Below are positions 26,530-34,091 of a stretch of 64,000 nucleotides of DNA, piece after piece. The notes beneath the pieces were generated by a model. That model made no database searches, had not been told where the DNA came from, and saw only the letters and a list, made by a program, of their open reading frames with translations. Made by a program: the position numbers and the translations under genes. The stretch lies in the NCBI RefSeq assembly GCF_000621625.1, contig NZ_JHXV01000026.1, positions 1 through 64,000 on the forward strand, in the 5' to 3' direction. The first letter of the stretch is position 1. Each line of letters opens with the position of its first letter. The stretch is from Crocinitomix catalasitica ATCC 23190. GTDB taxonomy: Bacteria; Bacteroidota; Bacteroidia; Flavobacteriales_D; Crocinitomicaceae.

Positions 26530-29500
26530 TGAAAACAACCCTACTTAAAATATCACTTGTGTTTTTTAGTTTGATGCTTGCGAGCATTAACGTCAATGGA
26601 CAAGAACTAAGCAATGGAAAAGTAAAAAAATTCGTTAAAAAAGGACGAAAAGCATACCGAAAGGAAGAATTTTGGAAAGCAAAATCCTATTACGAAAAAG
26701 TAACGGAAGCAAACACTGACAAAGCCATATATTGGTTTGAAGCTGGCTTAAATCAGTTTGATTCTAAAGTCAAACGAGAAAATGCATTACCTTACTTTAA
26801 AAAGGCACTTGAATTATCTGTAAAAGATACGATTCCTGAATTGCTTTATTACACTGCTAAAACAATGCACTTTGTTGGCGATTTTGAAGATGCAATTGAA
26901 TTCTACAATTTATTTCTAGATAATTTATCGGATAATAAAGCGGGCAGATTAACAAGAAATGACGTTATAAGAGAAATTGAGATCTGTAATAACGGTATTG
27001 ACTTACGTGACGTGCATCTTTACCAAGTAGAAGAATTAGTGAACCTTGGTCCTGAAATCAATTCTGAATACATGGATTATTCACCTGTTGCGGTTGAACA
27101 AAACAATCTAATTCTATTCTGTTCTCGTCGTCCATCTGACAATAAAAAGAACATGGACGGGGACTACTATGAGGACATATTCTATTCGAATAAAACAGAT
27201 GACAAATGGAGTCAATCAAAACTAATTGATAAATCTTCAGGCTATATATCGAAAGAAGTAAATGAAGGAAAAGAACATTCAGCTCCAGTAAGTTTATCGG
27301 CTGACGGTAAAACTTTATATATCTATAAAAGAAATGGTATTTGGAAAAGCACCAAAGATGCTGAAGGCAAATGGTCTATTCCAATTCGAATGAACCAGAA
27401 TGTAAATATTGGTGATGCTAACCCAAGTATCTTCATTACACCAGATGCAACTGAAATGTTTATTGTATCAACTGGCGTTGTAGATGGATATGGAGATAGA
27501 GATTTGTATTACTCTAAAAAAGACGACAATGGTAACTGGAAAAAACCAGTTAATATGGGACCTAAAATCAATACTAAATACAAGGAAGATGCACCGTATT
27601 TATCAAAAGATGGTACTGCACTTTATTTTGCATCAGAGGGTCACAATTCAATGGGTGGTTTTGATATTTACCGTAGTTTAAGGGACCAAAATGGTAATTG
27701 GGGAGAACCTATGAATATTGGCACACCTGTTAACTCTTCAGGTGACGATATCTATTATATAGAAAATGGAGACGGAACATTGGCATATTATGCGTCTATG
27801 CGTCCAGGTTCATACGGACATTTGGATATATATACTGCAAAATATGAGTGCCAAAATATTCCAACAACAGAAGTCAAAGGTTATGCTATTTACGCTGAAA
27901 ATCACTTACCTGTTTCAGGAATTGTAAAAGTGACGAATAAAGCAACCGGTGAGGAAATGGGGACTTTTACTATTGATAGAAATACGGGTAAATACCAAAT
28001 GTTATTACCTCCTGAAAACACTTATATCGTTGAATTGGTAGCTGCACAGACTAAATATAGTCTTGAAAGACCATTTACAGACGAATTTTTCTTACCAAAA
28101 CAATGTGTTGCTTACAACTTATTTCAACAAGTAGAATTAGAAGATGTTAAAAATGAAGAAGGAGATACCGAAGGTTTAAAAGCAACGTTTACGCATGCAT
28201 ATTTTGATATTGACAAAAGAGTGCAAGAAGTCTTTAAAATCGACAACTTTACATATAACACTCCCGAACTGATTTTAGAGACAGGTATCACTGGAAATAT
28301 TGCGCATGACGAATTACACAATGCAAAAGATGTTGAAGTTGTGTTACTTGATGAGAATGATAAAATTGTTCGGATTGATAAAACTAATGAAAATGGAGAT
28401 TTTGCTTTTGAACGTGTGAATACTGACAAAGAGTATAAAATCATGATTAACGAAGAAGATGCAAAACAGTCATTCGAAGAGCAAACTAATCAATCAGGAG
28501 AGGATTTAACTTTACAAGGAATTACAAACAAAACTATAAAAGATACTAAAATTCCGAATGAAGAAGTTACCGTATATTTAGGAAACGATGAAAAAGAAGT
28601 CGTAAATGTGATTAATACTGATGAAAATGGTGAGTTTAAATTCGATTTTGAAAACGAAGAAAAAACACTAGCCGAAGTTGAGAAAATAAACGACGAAACT
28701 AATATCGAAATGGAATTAGATGTCACTGACGCTGAAATTGTTTATTCTGCTTTAATCACAACAATTGAAGAAAACGGTGATGAGAAAAATGTTTATACTG
28801 AGAACGTAGACATCGTTGAATTGCAAGAAATTATTGCTATGGAGCAAGAAGGACTGCCAATTCCAGAAGACAATAATGCCACAACGAACAATATTGCTGA
28901 CAACAATACAACAAACCAAAATAAAGAAACAACCAAGGAAGAGAATACAGTTACAACTAAAGAATATCCTATTGTAAAAGAACAAACCGGAAAAGAAGAA
29001 AATATTACTTCGACTAAAGAAGAACCCGGTGTTAAGGATCAAAATGGAAAAGAAGAGAACATCGTTTCTACCAAAGAAGATCCTATTGTTAAAGAACAAA
29101 CAGGGAAAGAAGAAAATATAACGACGAATCAAAAGGATCCCGTAGTTAAAGAAACGACAACGTCTCAGGAAAACAAACCTAAAACAGTTGAAACTAAAAC
29201 GGATGTTGTTAAAACTGAAGCGCAACAATTACAGGAGTTCGCTAATATTTTATTCGATTTCGATAAATACTTCTTACGTGATAAAAGTATCAATGTTTTA
29301 AAGTCACTCCAAGCCTTTTTAGATGACAATCCAAGTGTTCAAATACGCTTAGATGGTCACGCAGATTGGATTGGTACAGTAGACTATAACGAAGCACTAT
29401 CAGAAAAAAGAGCTTTAGCTGCACATAAATTTTTAATTGACAACGGAATCTCTCCGGACAGAATTGAAAATGCATGGTTTGGAGAATCAAAACCTGTTGC

Positions 29501-29612
29501 GGCTAACGCCAATAATGATGGTTCTGATAATCCACAAAATCGTCAACTTAACCGTCGTGTAGAAATAAAGGTAGAAATTCCAGAAATGGCTGCATTATAT
29601 TTATCTTTGTAG
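26529..29612 (+). CDS. PorE-like OmpA-family protein: TPR, PD40 propeller, CRD, repeat linker, OmpA domain
   Basis: Encodes 1027 residues from the ATG at 26529, which overlaps the previous stop as TGATG. Signal peptide about 1-24. TPR-like helices (30-160), PD40 propeller (165-450; LFCSRRPSDNKK, MGGFDIYRSLRD), a carboxypeptidase-regulatory-like domain (about 455-540), two further beta units with DENGxFxF motifs (595-650, 680-720), and a charged Thr/Glu/Lys-rich linker with three 19-residue repeats. The C-terminal OmpA domain (about 895-1015) keeps the peptidoglycan-binding pattern: LFDFDKYFL, LDGHADWIGTVDYNEALSEKRA and NRQLNRRVEI. It is a paralogue of the gene just upstream, and the pair may form a wall-anchored scaffold in or near the T9SS; PorE itself is outer-membrane associated. 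No porP/sprF partner is adjacent. Confidence 0.88.
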   Translation: MKTTLLKISLVFFSLMLASINVNGQELSNGKVKKFVKKGRKAYRKEEFWKAKSYYEKVTEANTDKAIYWFEAGLNQFDSKVKRENALPYFKKALELSVKDTIPELLYYTAKTMHFVGDFEDAIEFYNLFLDNLSDNKAGRLTRNDVIREIEICNNGIDLRDVHLYQVEELVNLGPEINSEYMDYSPVAVEQNNLILFCSRRPSDNKKNMDGDYYEDIFYSNKTDDKWSQSKLIDKSSGYISKEVNEGKEHSAPVSLSADGKTLYIYKRNGIWKSTKDAEGKWSIPIRMNQNVNIGDANPSIFITPDATEMFIVSTGVVDGYGDRDLYYSKKDDNGNWKKPVNMGPKINTKYKEDAPYLSKDGTALYFASEGHNSMGGFDIYRSLRDQNGNWGEPMNIGTPVNSSGDDIYYIENGDGTLAYYASMRPGSYGHLDIYTAKYECQNIPTTEVKGYAIYAENHLPVSGIVKVTNKATGEEMGTFTIDRNTGKYQMLLPPENTYIVELVAAQTKYSLERPFTDEFFLPKQCVAYNLFQQVELEDVKNEEGDTEGLKATFTHAYFDIDKRVQEVFKIDNFTYNTPELILETGITGNIAHDELHNAKDVEVVLLDENDKIVRIDKTNENGDFAFERVNTDKEYKIMINEEDAKQSFEEQTNQSGEDLTLQGITNKTIKDTKIPNEEVTVYLGNDEKEVVNVINTDENGEFKFDFENEEKTLAEVEKINDETNIEMELDVTDAEIVYSALITTIEENGDEKNVYTENVDIVELQEIIAMEQEGLPIPEDNNATTNNIADNNTTNQNKETTKEENTVTTKEYPIVKEQTGKEENITSTKEEPGVKDQNGKEENIVSTKEDPIVKEQTGKEENITTNQKDPVVKETTTSQENKPKTVETKTDVVKTEAQQLQEFANILFDFDKYFLRDKSINVLKSLQAFLDDNPSVQIRLDGHADWIGTVDYNEALSEKRALAAHKFLIDNGISPDRIENAWFGESKPVAANANNDGSDNPQNRQLNRRVEIKVEIPEMAALYLSL
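28968..29138 (+). repeat. Three 57-bp in-frame tandem repeats
   Basis: Three 19-codon units encoding P(I/G)VK(E/D)Q(T/N)GKEENI(T/V)(S/T).., with a partial fourth (PVVKETTTSQ). They lie in the flexible linker just ahead of the OmpA domain and probably set its length. Confidence 0.8.
29602..29609 (+). promoter_or_regulatory. -7 box for the exonuclease gene
   Basis: TATCTTTG matches TAnnTTTG and lies at the last codons of the OmpA-family gene, 22 bases before the ATG at 29632. No -33 TTG at proper spacing. Confidence 0.4.
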
Positions 29613-29631
29613 AAATCAGAAATTATATTTA

Positions 29632-30492
29632 ATGAAGCTTAACCTGCAAAAGCCTTTGGCTTTCTTTGACCTTGAAACGACTGGACTAAATATTTCAAAA
29701 GATAAAATAGTTGAAATTTCAATTCTAAAAATTAGACCTGACGAAAGTGAGGAGACCTATACAAGAAGAATTAACCCGGGAATTCAAATATCAGAAGAGT
29801 CAATAGCAATTCATGGCATAACAAATGCAGCTGTTAAAAATGAGCCAACTTTTGGTGAATTAGCGAACGAAATTAAAGACTTTATCGGTGATGCTGATTT
29901 GGCAGGGTATAATTCCAACAGGTTTGATATTCCTTTTTTATTAGAAGAGTTATTGAATCACAACGTTGAAATTTCTATGGAAAACAGAAGATGCATTGAT
30001 GTGCAAACCGTTTTTCATAAAATGGAACAAAGAACATTGTCTGCTGCATATAAGTTCTATTGCGATCAAACAATTGAAAATGCACACAGTGCTGAAGCGG
30101 ATACCCGTGCTACTTTTGAAATATTAAAAGCTCAAATTGACAGGTACCCAGAAGTAGAAAACGATATTGACTTTTTAGAAGAATTCACGCAACAAGGTGC
30201 CAATAAAAAAATTGATTTTGTTGGCCGTTTGGCGATGAATGAAAAAGGTGACGTCTTATATAATTTTGGAAAACACAATGGTAAAACCTTACAAGAGGTT
30301 TATAAAAAAGAACCAGGTTATCATAGGTGGATAATGGATAACGATTTCCCTTTAATTACCAAGAAAATATTAGATCAACATATTTCTAAAATTATCTTGA
30401 CTGAAAAAGAGAATCGAACGAATCTTAAAATGAAAGCCCAAGAGAATTTGGTTAATAAGATCGATCAATTAAAAAATAAATTCAATCAATAA
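29632..30492 (+). CDS. DnaQ-like 3'-5' exonuclease (DEDDh)
   Basis: Encodes 286 residues. The exonuclease domain (about 9-170) has all motifs of the DEDDh class: FFDLETTGL (Asp and Glu of ExoI) near 12-18, GYNSNRFDIPFL (ExoII Asp) near 93-104, and HSAEADTRATFEI (ExoIII His and Asp) near 155-167. It removes nucleotides from 3' ends using two metal ions. The C-terminal 80 residues contain a second small domain (NEKGDVLYNFGKHNGKTLQEV..PGYHRWIMDNDFP) resembling the DUF3820/quorum-of-exonuclease-linked module found in many Bacteroidota exonucleases, likely for nucleic-acid binding. It is shorter than polymerase III epsilon fused forms and is more likely a repair or RNA/DNA-trimming enzyme. Followed four bases later by the FAH gene. 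Confidence 0.9.
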   Translation: MKLNLQKPLAFFDLETTGLNISKDKIVEISILKIRPDESEETYTRRINPGIQISEESIAIHGITNAAVKNEPTFGELANEIKDFIGDADLAGYNSNRFDIPFLLEELLNHNVEISMENRRCIDVQTVFHKMEQRTLSAAYKFYCDQTIENAHSAEADTRATFEILKAQIDRYPEVENDIDFLEEFTQQGANKKIDFVGRLAMNEKGDVLYNFGKHNGKTLQEVYKKEPGYHRWIMDNDFPLITKKILDQHISKIILTEKENRTNLKMKAQENLVNKIDQLKNKFNQ

Positions 30493-30495
30493 GGC

Positions 30496-31104
30496 ATGAA
30501 AATTATTTGCATTGGCAGAAATTATTCAGACCATGCGAAGGAAATGAATGCCAGTTTACCAACTTCGCCTCTTTTCTTCTTTAAACCTGATACTGCAATA
30601 CTTAAAACGAGAGATTTTTACTATCCTGAATTTACAAATGATCTACATTACGAAATTGAGTTGGTTGTTAAAATATCAAAAGTAGGTAAACATATTACAG
30701 TAGAAAATGCTCCTAATTATTACAATGAAATTGGTTTAGGTATCGATTTTACAGCACGTGATATTCAACAAGAATGCAAAGAAAAGGGTTTGCCTTGGGA
30801 AAAGGCTAAAGCTTTTGACAATAGCGCTGTTCTGAGTGCAACTTTCTTGAATAAAAAGAATATTGATCTGAATAATATAAATTTTGGGCTTGCACTCAAT
30901 GGAGAAACTGTTCAATCAGGAAATAGCTGCGATATGATTTTTTCAATAGATTATATCATTTCATATATTTCCCAATTCGTTACACTTAAAACTGGTGATT
31001 TAATTTATACAGGCACGCCTAAAGGAGTCGGTCCTGTTAAAATTGGAGACAAACTTGTAGGCCATTTAGAAAATAAAGTTTGTATAGAATTAAAAATCAA
31101 ATAA
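30496..31104 (+). CDS. Fumarylacetoacetate hydrolase family protein
   Basis: Encodes 202 residues, a compact single-domain member of the FAH superfamily. Seen: CIGRNYSDHAKEM at the start, PLFFFKPDTAI, the metal-binding HYEIELVVKI (Glu residues), GIDFTARDIQ, PWEKAKAFD and the closing YTGTPKGVGPVKIGD. Family members hydrolyse or decarboxylate acylpyruvates (fumarylpyruvate, acylpyruvate, oxaloacetate) using Mg2+ or Mn2+. Which substrate applies cannot be told. The start is three bases after the exonuclease stop, so the two are cotranscribed, although no functional link is obvious. Confidence 0.9.
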   Translation: MKIICIGRNYSDHAKEMNASLPTSPLFFFKPDTAILKTRDFYYPEFTNDLHYEIELVVKISKVGKHITVENAPNYYNEIGLGIDFTARDIQQECKEKGLPWEKAKAFDNSAVLSATFLNKKNIDLNNINFGLALNGETVQSGNSCDMIFSIDYIISYISQFVTLKTGDLIYTGTPKGVGPVKIGDKLVGHLENKVCIELKIK

Positions 31105-31206
31105 ATTTCCACAAAAGTTTAGCTAAACACCTCAGTTTTATTGCTTTTTTTTAGCAAAAAAACACAGCAAATACACATAAATAGTAGGAAAGTAAAAAAA
31201 AATAAT

Positions 31207-31214
31207 TATTTTTG
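31207..31214 (+). promoter_or_regulatory. -7 box for the acidic lipoprotein gene
   Basis: TATTTTTG matches TAnnTTTG, in a 164-base spacer otherwise without genes. It implies a leader of about 50 bases before the ATG at 31269. No -33 TTG at proper spacing. Confidence 0.45.
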
Positions 31215-31268
31215 ACTCGTGTGAAGAAATTCAACATGAATCAATATTAAAAAATAAAAAATCAAATT

Positions 31269-31541
31269 ATGAAAAAGACCGTTCTAAACTTAAGAAAAAT
31301 CGGATTTGTATTAGTTGCTGCAACAGCAATGTTCGCATTTAGTTGTGATGAAGCTGCTGATGCTGCTAACGACGCTACTGAAGCTACTGGTGATGCTATT
31401 GAAAATGCAGGTGATGCTGTAGAAGATGCTGCTGATGATGTACAAGAAGCTGTAGAAGATCATGCATGTGAAGGTGGAGACGCTGAACACGCTTGTGAAG
31501 CTGGTGCTTGCGAAGGTGGTGCTTGTGAAGGTGGTGAGTAA
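31269..31541 (+). CDS. Small, very acidic lipoprotein with a helical repeat and a Cys/His tail
   Basis: Encodes 90 residues. A lipoprotein signal ends FAFSC with lipidated Cys26. The mature part (26-90) has 22 Asp/Glu and no Lys, Arg or aromatic residue. Residues 27-64 are an Ala/Asp/Glu-rich amphipathic helix with repeated GDA(I/V)E(N/D)A units; residues 65-90 hold four Cys (67, 76, 81, 86) and two His (65, 74) in HACEGG / HACEAG / ACEGG / ACEGG units. No family is recognised. Two features stand out: the coiled-coil-like stalk recalls LEA-like or Lpp-like helices, and the tail looks suited to metal or disulfide chemistry. It stands alone with its own promoter and a strong terminator, which suggests a sizeable stand-alone transcript. 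Function unknown. Confidence 0.85.
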   Translation: MKKTVLNLRKIGFVLVAATAMFAFSCDEAADAANDATEATGDAIENAGDAVEDAADDVQEAVEDHACEGGDAEHACEAGACEGGACEGGE

Positions 31542-31560
31542 TCAACTCCTCTAAGATATT

Positions 31561-31593
31561 AAAACCCGATTATGTTTATAATCGGGTTTTTTT
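31561..31593 (+). terminator. Strong terminator after the acidic lipoprotein gene
   Basis: AAAACCCGATTAT(gttt)ATAATCGGGTTTT, a 13-base perfect stem, followed by further T residues. Confidence 0.92.
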
Positions 31594-31644
31594 ATGCCCT
31601 TATTCTAAGTCTATTTCTTTAACTTTACAGTAATTCATTTATTT

Positions 31645-32268
31645 ATGATTGACGATAAAGAAATAGCACCCGATTTACTTGATTCAATTTCAACATGGCA
31701 AGTAAATAGGCGTAAATTGCTAAAAGCAGGTCTGCTTGCTGGAGCAATGACTCAAATAAACCTTTTTACATCCTGCTCAACCGAACTAAAGTCGAATAAT
31801 GATGTGCTTAATGCACAACAATCATTAGTCCTTGAAACGACCTTAAATGTGCTTTTTCCGGATGATGGAAATGGGCCCAGCGCAGATGATATCAATGCAT
31901 TTGGTTATTTCATTTGGGCTATTCAAGATGATTTGAATAGAAAACAAGAAGCCAATACATTTATTATTGATGGCTTAGATTGGGTCAACAAAAAAGCTAT
32001 TCAACTAAAACAAACGAATTTTTATAGTATTCCCGCTAACCATAGAACGGCATTTATTGACGAAATGGTTAAAACCAAATATGGCAAAAAATGGGTTTCA
32101 GCCATGGTGACTTTGCTTTTTGAAGCTTTGCTTTTAGATCCTCTTTATGGTGGAAATAAAGAAGAGAAAGGTTGGAAATGGTTGAATCATACACCTGGTT
32201 TTCCAAGACCTACTGAAGAATTGAGATATGAAGTTTTGATGAAAAAACAATTGAAAATAAAGCAATAA
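31645..32268 (+). CDS. Gluconate 2-dehydrogenase subunit 3 family protein
   Basis: Encodes 207 residues. Near the N-terminus NRRKLLKAGLLAGAMT resembles a twin-arginine signal (RR at about 26-27), followed by a lipobox-like SC (TSCSTEL), so export by Tat, perhaps with a lipid anchor, is likely. The rest matches the small gamma subunit of FAD-linked membrane dehydrogenases: ETTLNVLFPDDGNGPSADD, YFIWAIQDDL, and LLLDPLYGGNKEEKGWKWL with the closing PGFPRPT. It escorts and stabilises the catalytic GMC subunit encoded six bases downstream. No cytochrome c subunit is adjacent, so electron transfer partners lie elsewhere. Confidence 0.88.
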   Translation: MIDDKEIAPDLLDSISTWQVNRRKLLKAGLLAGAMTQINLFTSCSTELKSNNDVLNAQQSLVLETTLNVLFPDDGNGPSADDINAFGYFIWAIQDDLNRKQEANTFIIDGLDWVNKKAIQLKQTNFYSIPANHRTAFIDEMVKTKYGKKWVSAMVTLLFEALLLDPLYGGNKEEKGWKWLNHTPGFPRPTEELRYEVLMKKQLKIKQ

Positions 32269-32274
32269 AAATTT

Positions 32275-33987
32275 ATGTCGAACGCTAAATACGATATTTG
32301 CATTGTTGGAAGTGGTGCCGGTGCAGGCCCAATAATATATGAACTCTCTAAAGCTGGTTTCAAAGTACTTGTACTTGAAAAAGGACCTTGGTTAAAAACC
32401 AAAGACTTTACCAAAGATGAAATGACCGCTACAAGAAGAGATGCTTATACACCGCATCTAAAAGACGAACGTCATGTTGTAGAGAAGAAGGATAGTAAAG
32501 GTAAATGGTATGCGCAATCTACAGAAGATACAGGTTCTGACCTTTGGAATGGCAGTTGTGTTGGAGGATCATCGAACTTTATGAGTGCATATTTCCATCG
32601 ATTGAAACCAAAAGATTTTCGTTTAAAATCAGAATATGGTCCAATTGAAGGTGCTAATATTGTTGATTGGCCGATTACATACGACGAATTAGAACCTTAT
32701 TATACAAAAGTTGAAGAGATTATTGGTGTATCTGGCAAAGTTTTGCCACACAAGAACCTCGAACCAAGATCAACGCCTGATTACCCCTACCCGCCTCTTA
32801 AAACTAATATTGTTGCAGACTGGTTTGTTGAAGGTGGAAAAAAAGAAGGATTTAATATCGTGCCAGCAGCACGCGGAATAATTTCAGAACCTAAAGATAA
32901 AAGACAACCTTGCTATCATTCGAATTATTGTGGGAGTTTCGGTTGCTCATCAGATGCCAAAGCGAGTTCAAGAGCTGCCTTAATCAATATTGCTTTAGAT
33001 ACAGGTAATTGCGAAATACGTCCTGATTCGAAGGTGTTCAAATTAGAAAACGACTCAACAGGGAATATCTCTAAGGTTTGGTATTACGATTTTAACGATA
33101 TGAAACAAAGTGTTGAAGCAGATATTTTTGTTGTTGCATGCCAAGCAATTGAAACCGCCCGATTATTATTAATGAGTAAATCAGATGAATTTCCAAATGG
33201 AATTGGAAATAATAATGGACAAGTTGGGAAGAATTTAATCTTTGCAGGCGGTGGTGCTGGCTCTGGCAGTATTCGTTTCGATCAACTTTCAACAGAAGAT
33301 CGTGCTAAATTTGACGCACCATTAACCTTTGTGAATCAAACCTTATTAGATTTTTACGAAATAGACAATGCACCTGAATTAGGAGAAAGGCTAAAAGGTG
33401 GAACGATAGACTTTCTAATAGAACATGCCAATCCAATGCCGAAAGCATTCAGATCTAAATATAAAGGCAATACGCTATTATATGGCTCTGCTTTAAAGGA
33501 GAATTTAAAAGACTATTTTACCGAACAAAAACGCGTGAGATATGAAATCTTTTGTGATTGGCTACCTACTGACAATTGTAATGTCAGTCTTGACGAAACG
33601 GTTAAAGACAAATGGAATGATCCTGTAGGCAAGGTTAAACTAGGTTACCACGAACACGATTTGATTGTCGGGAATTATTTGGCGGAACAAGCTGAAAAAG
33701 TGATGAAAAACGTTGGTGCAATAGATATTAATCGCTCTATTAATGGCAATCCACCAACTAATTTAATTGCGGGTGGTTGTAGATTTGGAAATGATCCTGA
33801 AACGACTGTACTAGACAAGAACTGTAAAGCGCACGAAGTTAACAATCTATATGTCACTGATGGAAGTTTTATGCCAACAGGTGGCAGTGTTCCACATACT
33901 TTCACAATTTACGCCAACTCGTTTAGAGTCGCTGATAAATTAATCGAACGACTTAGGATGACAAGTGATTTAGAATCAATTGGGTAA
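32275..33987 (+). CDS. GMC-family FAD-dependent dehydrogenase, catalytic subunit
   Basis: Encodes 570 residues. The N-terminal dinucleotide-binding motif IVGSGAGAGPIIYELSKAG (about 8-27) and the EKG end of the second strand bind FAD. GGSSNFMSAYFHRLKPKDF near 97-115 is the GMC signature. The C-terminal block has NLYVTDGSFMPTGGSVPHTFTIYANSFRVADKL, where the His of PHTFT is the likely catalytic base. A short Cys-containing stretch (CYHSNYCGSFGCSSDAK, about 211-227) matches the dehydrogenase members that oxidise sugars and sugar acids (gluconate, 2-ketogluconate, fructose, sorbitol). No own signal is seen, so it would be carried by the Tat-signal-bearing subunit 3 encoded just upstream. The exact substrate is unknown. 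Confidence 0.9.
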   Translation: MSNAKYDICIVGSGAGAGPIIYELSKAGFKVLVLEKGPWLKTKDFTKDEMTATRRDAYTPHLKDERHVVEKKDSKGKWYAQSTEDTGSDLWNGSCVGGSSNFMSAYFHRLKPKDFRLKSEYGPIEGANIVDWPITYDELEPYYTKVEEIIGVSGKVLPHKNLEPRSTPDYPYPPLKTNIVADWFVEGGKKEGFNIVPAARGIISEPKDKRQPCYHSNYCGSFGCSSDAKASSRAALINIALDTGNCEIRPDSKVFKLENDSTGNISKVWYYDFNDMKQSVEADIFVVACQAIETARLLLMSKSDEFPNGIGNNNGQVGKNLIFAGGGAGSGSIRFDQLSTEDRAKFDAPLTFVNQTLLDFYEIDNAPELGERLKGGTIDFLIEHANPMPKAFRSKYKGNTLLYGSALKENLKDYFTEQKRVRYEIFCDWLPTDNCNVSLDETVKDKWNDPVGKVKLGYHEHDLIVGNYLAEQAEKVMKNVGAIDINRSINGNPPTNLIAGGCRFGNDPETTVLDKNCKAHEVNNLYVTDGSFMPTGGSVPHTFTIYANSFRVADKLIERLRMTSDLESIG

Positions 33988-34091
33988 AAAATATTCAACT
34001 TTTCACGGAGAATTAAAGAGCATTTTTACTGAATTTTGCCGCCTTTTAAATATAAAACGGTAGTTTAGCGAAAAAAACACTAATTAATGCT

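Noticed and set aside
28752-29228. A 158-codon open frame on the minus strand, rich in Phe, Cys and Asn
   Set aside because: It lies fully inside the OmpA-family gene, across its Lys/Glu/Thr-rich linker; its odd composition is simply the reverse complement of that linker.
31117-31157. Palindrome GTTTAGCTAAAC (31117-31128) and hairpin TTGCT...AGCAA (31141-31157) as a terminator after the FAH gene
   Set aside because: Stems are short, loops are T-rich and the hairpin is followed by A, not T, on the plus strand; no reading supports termination in either direction.
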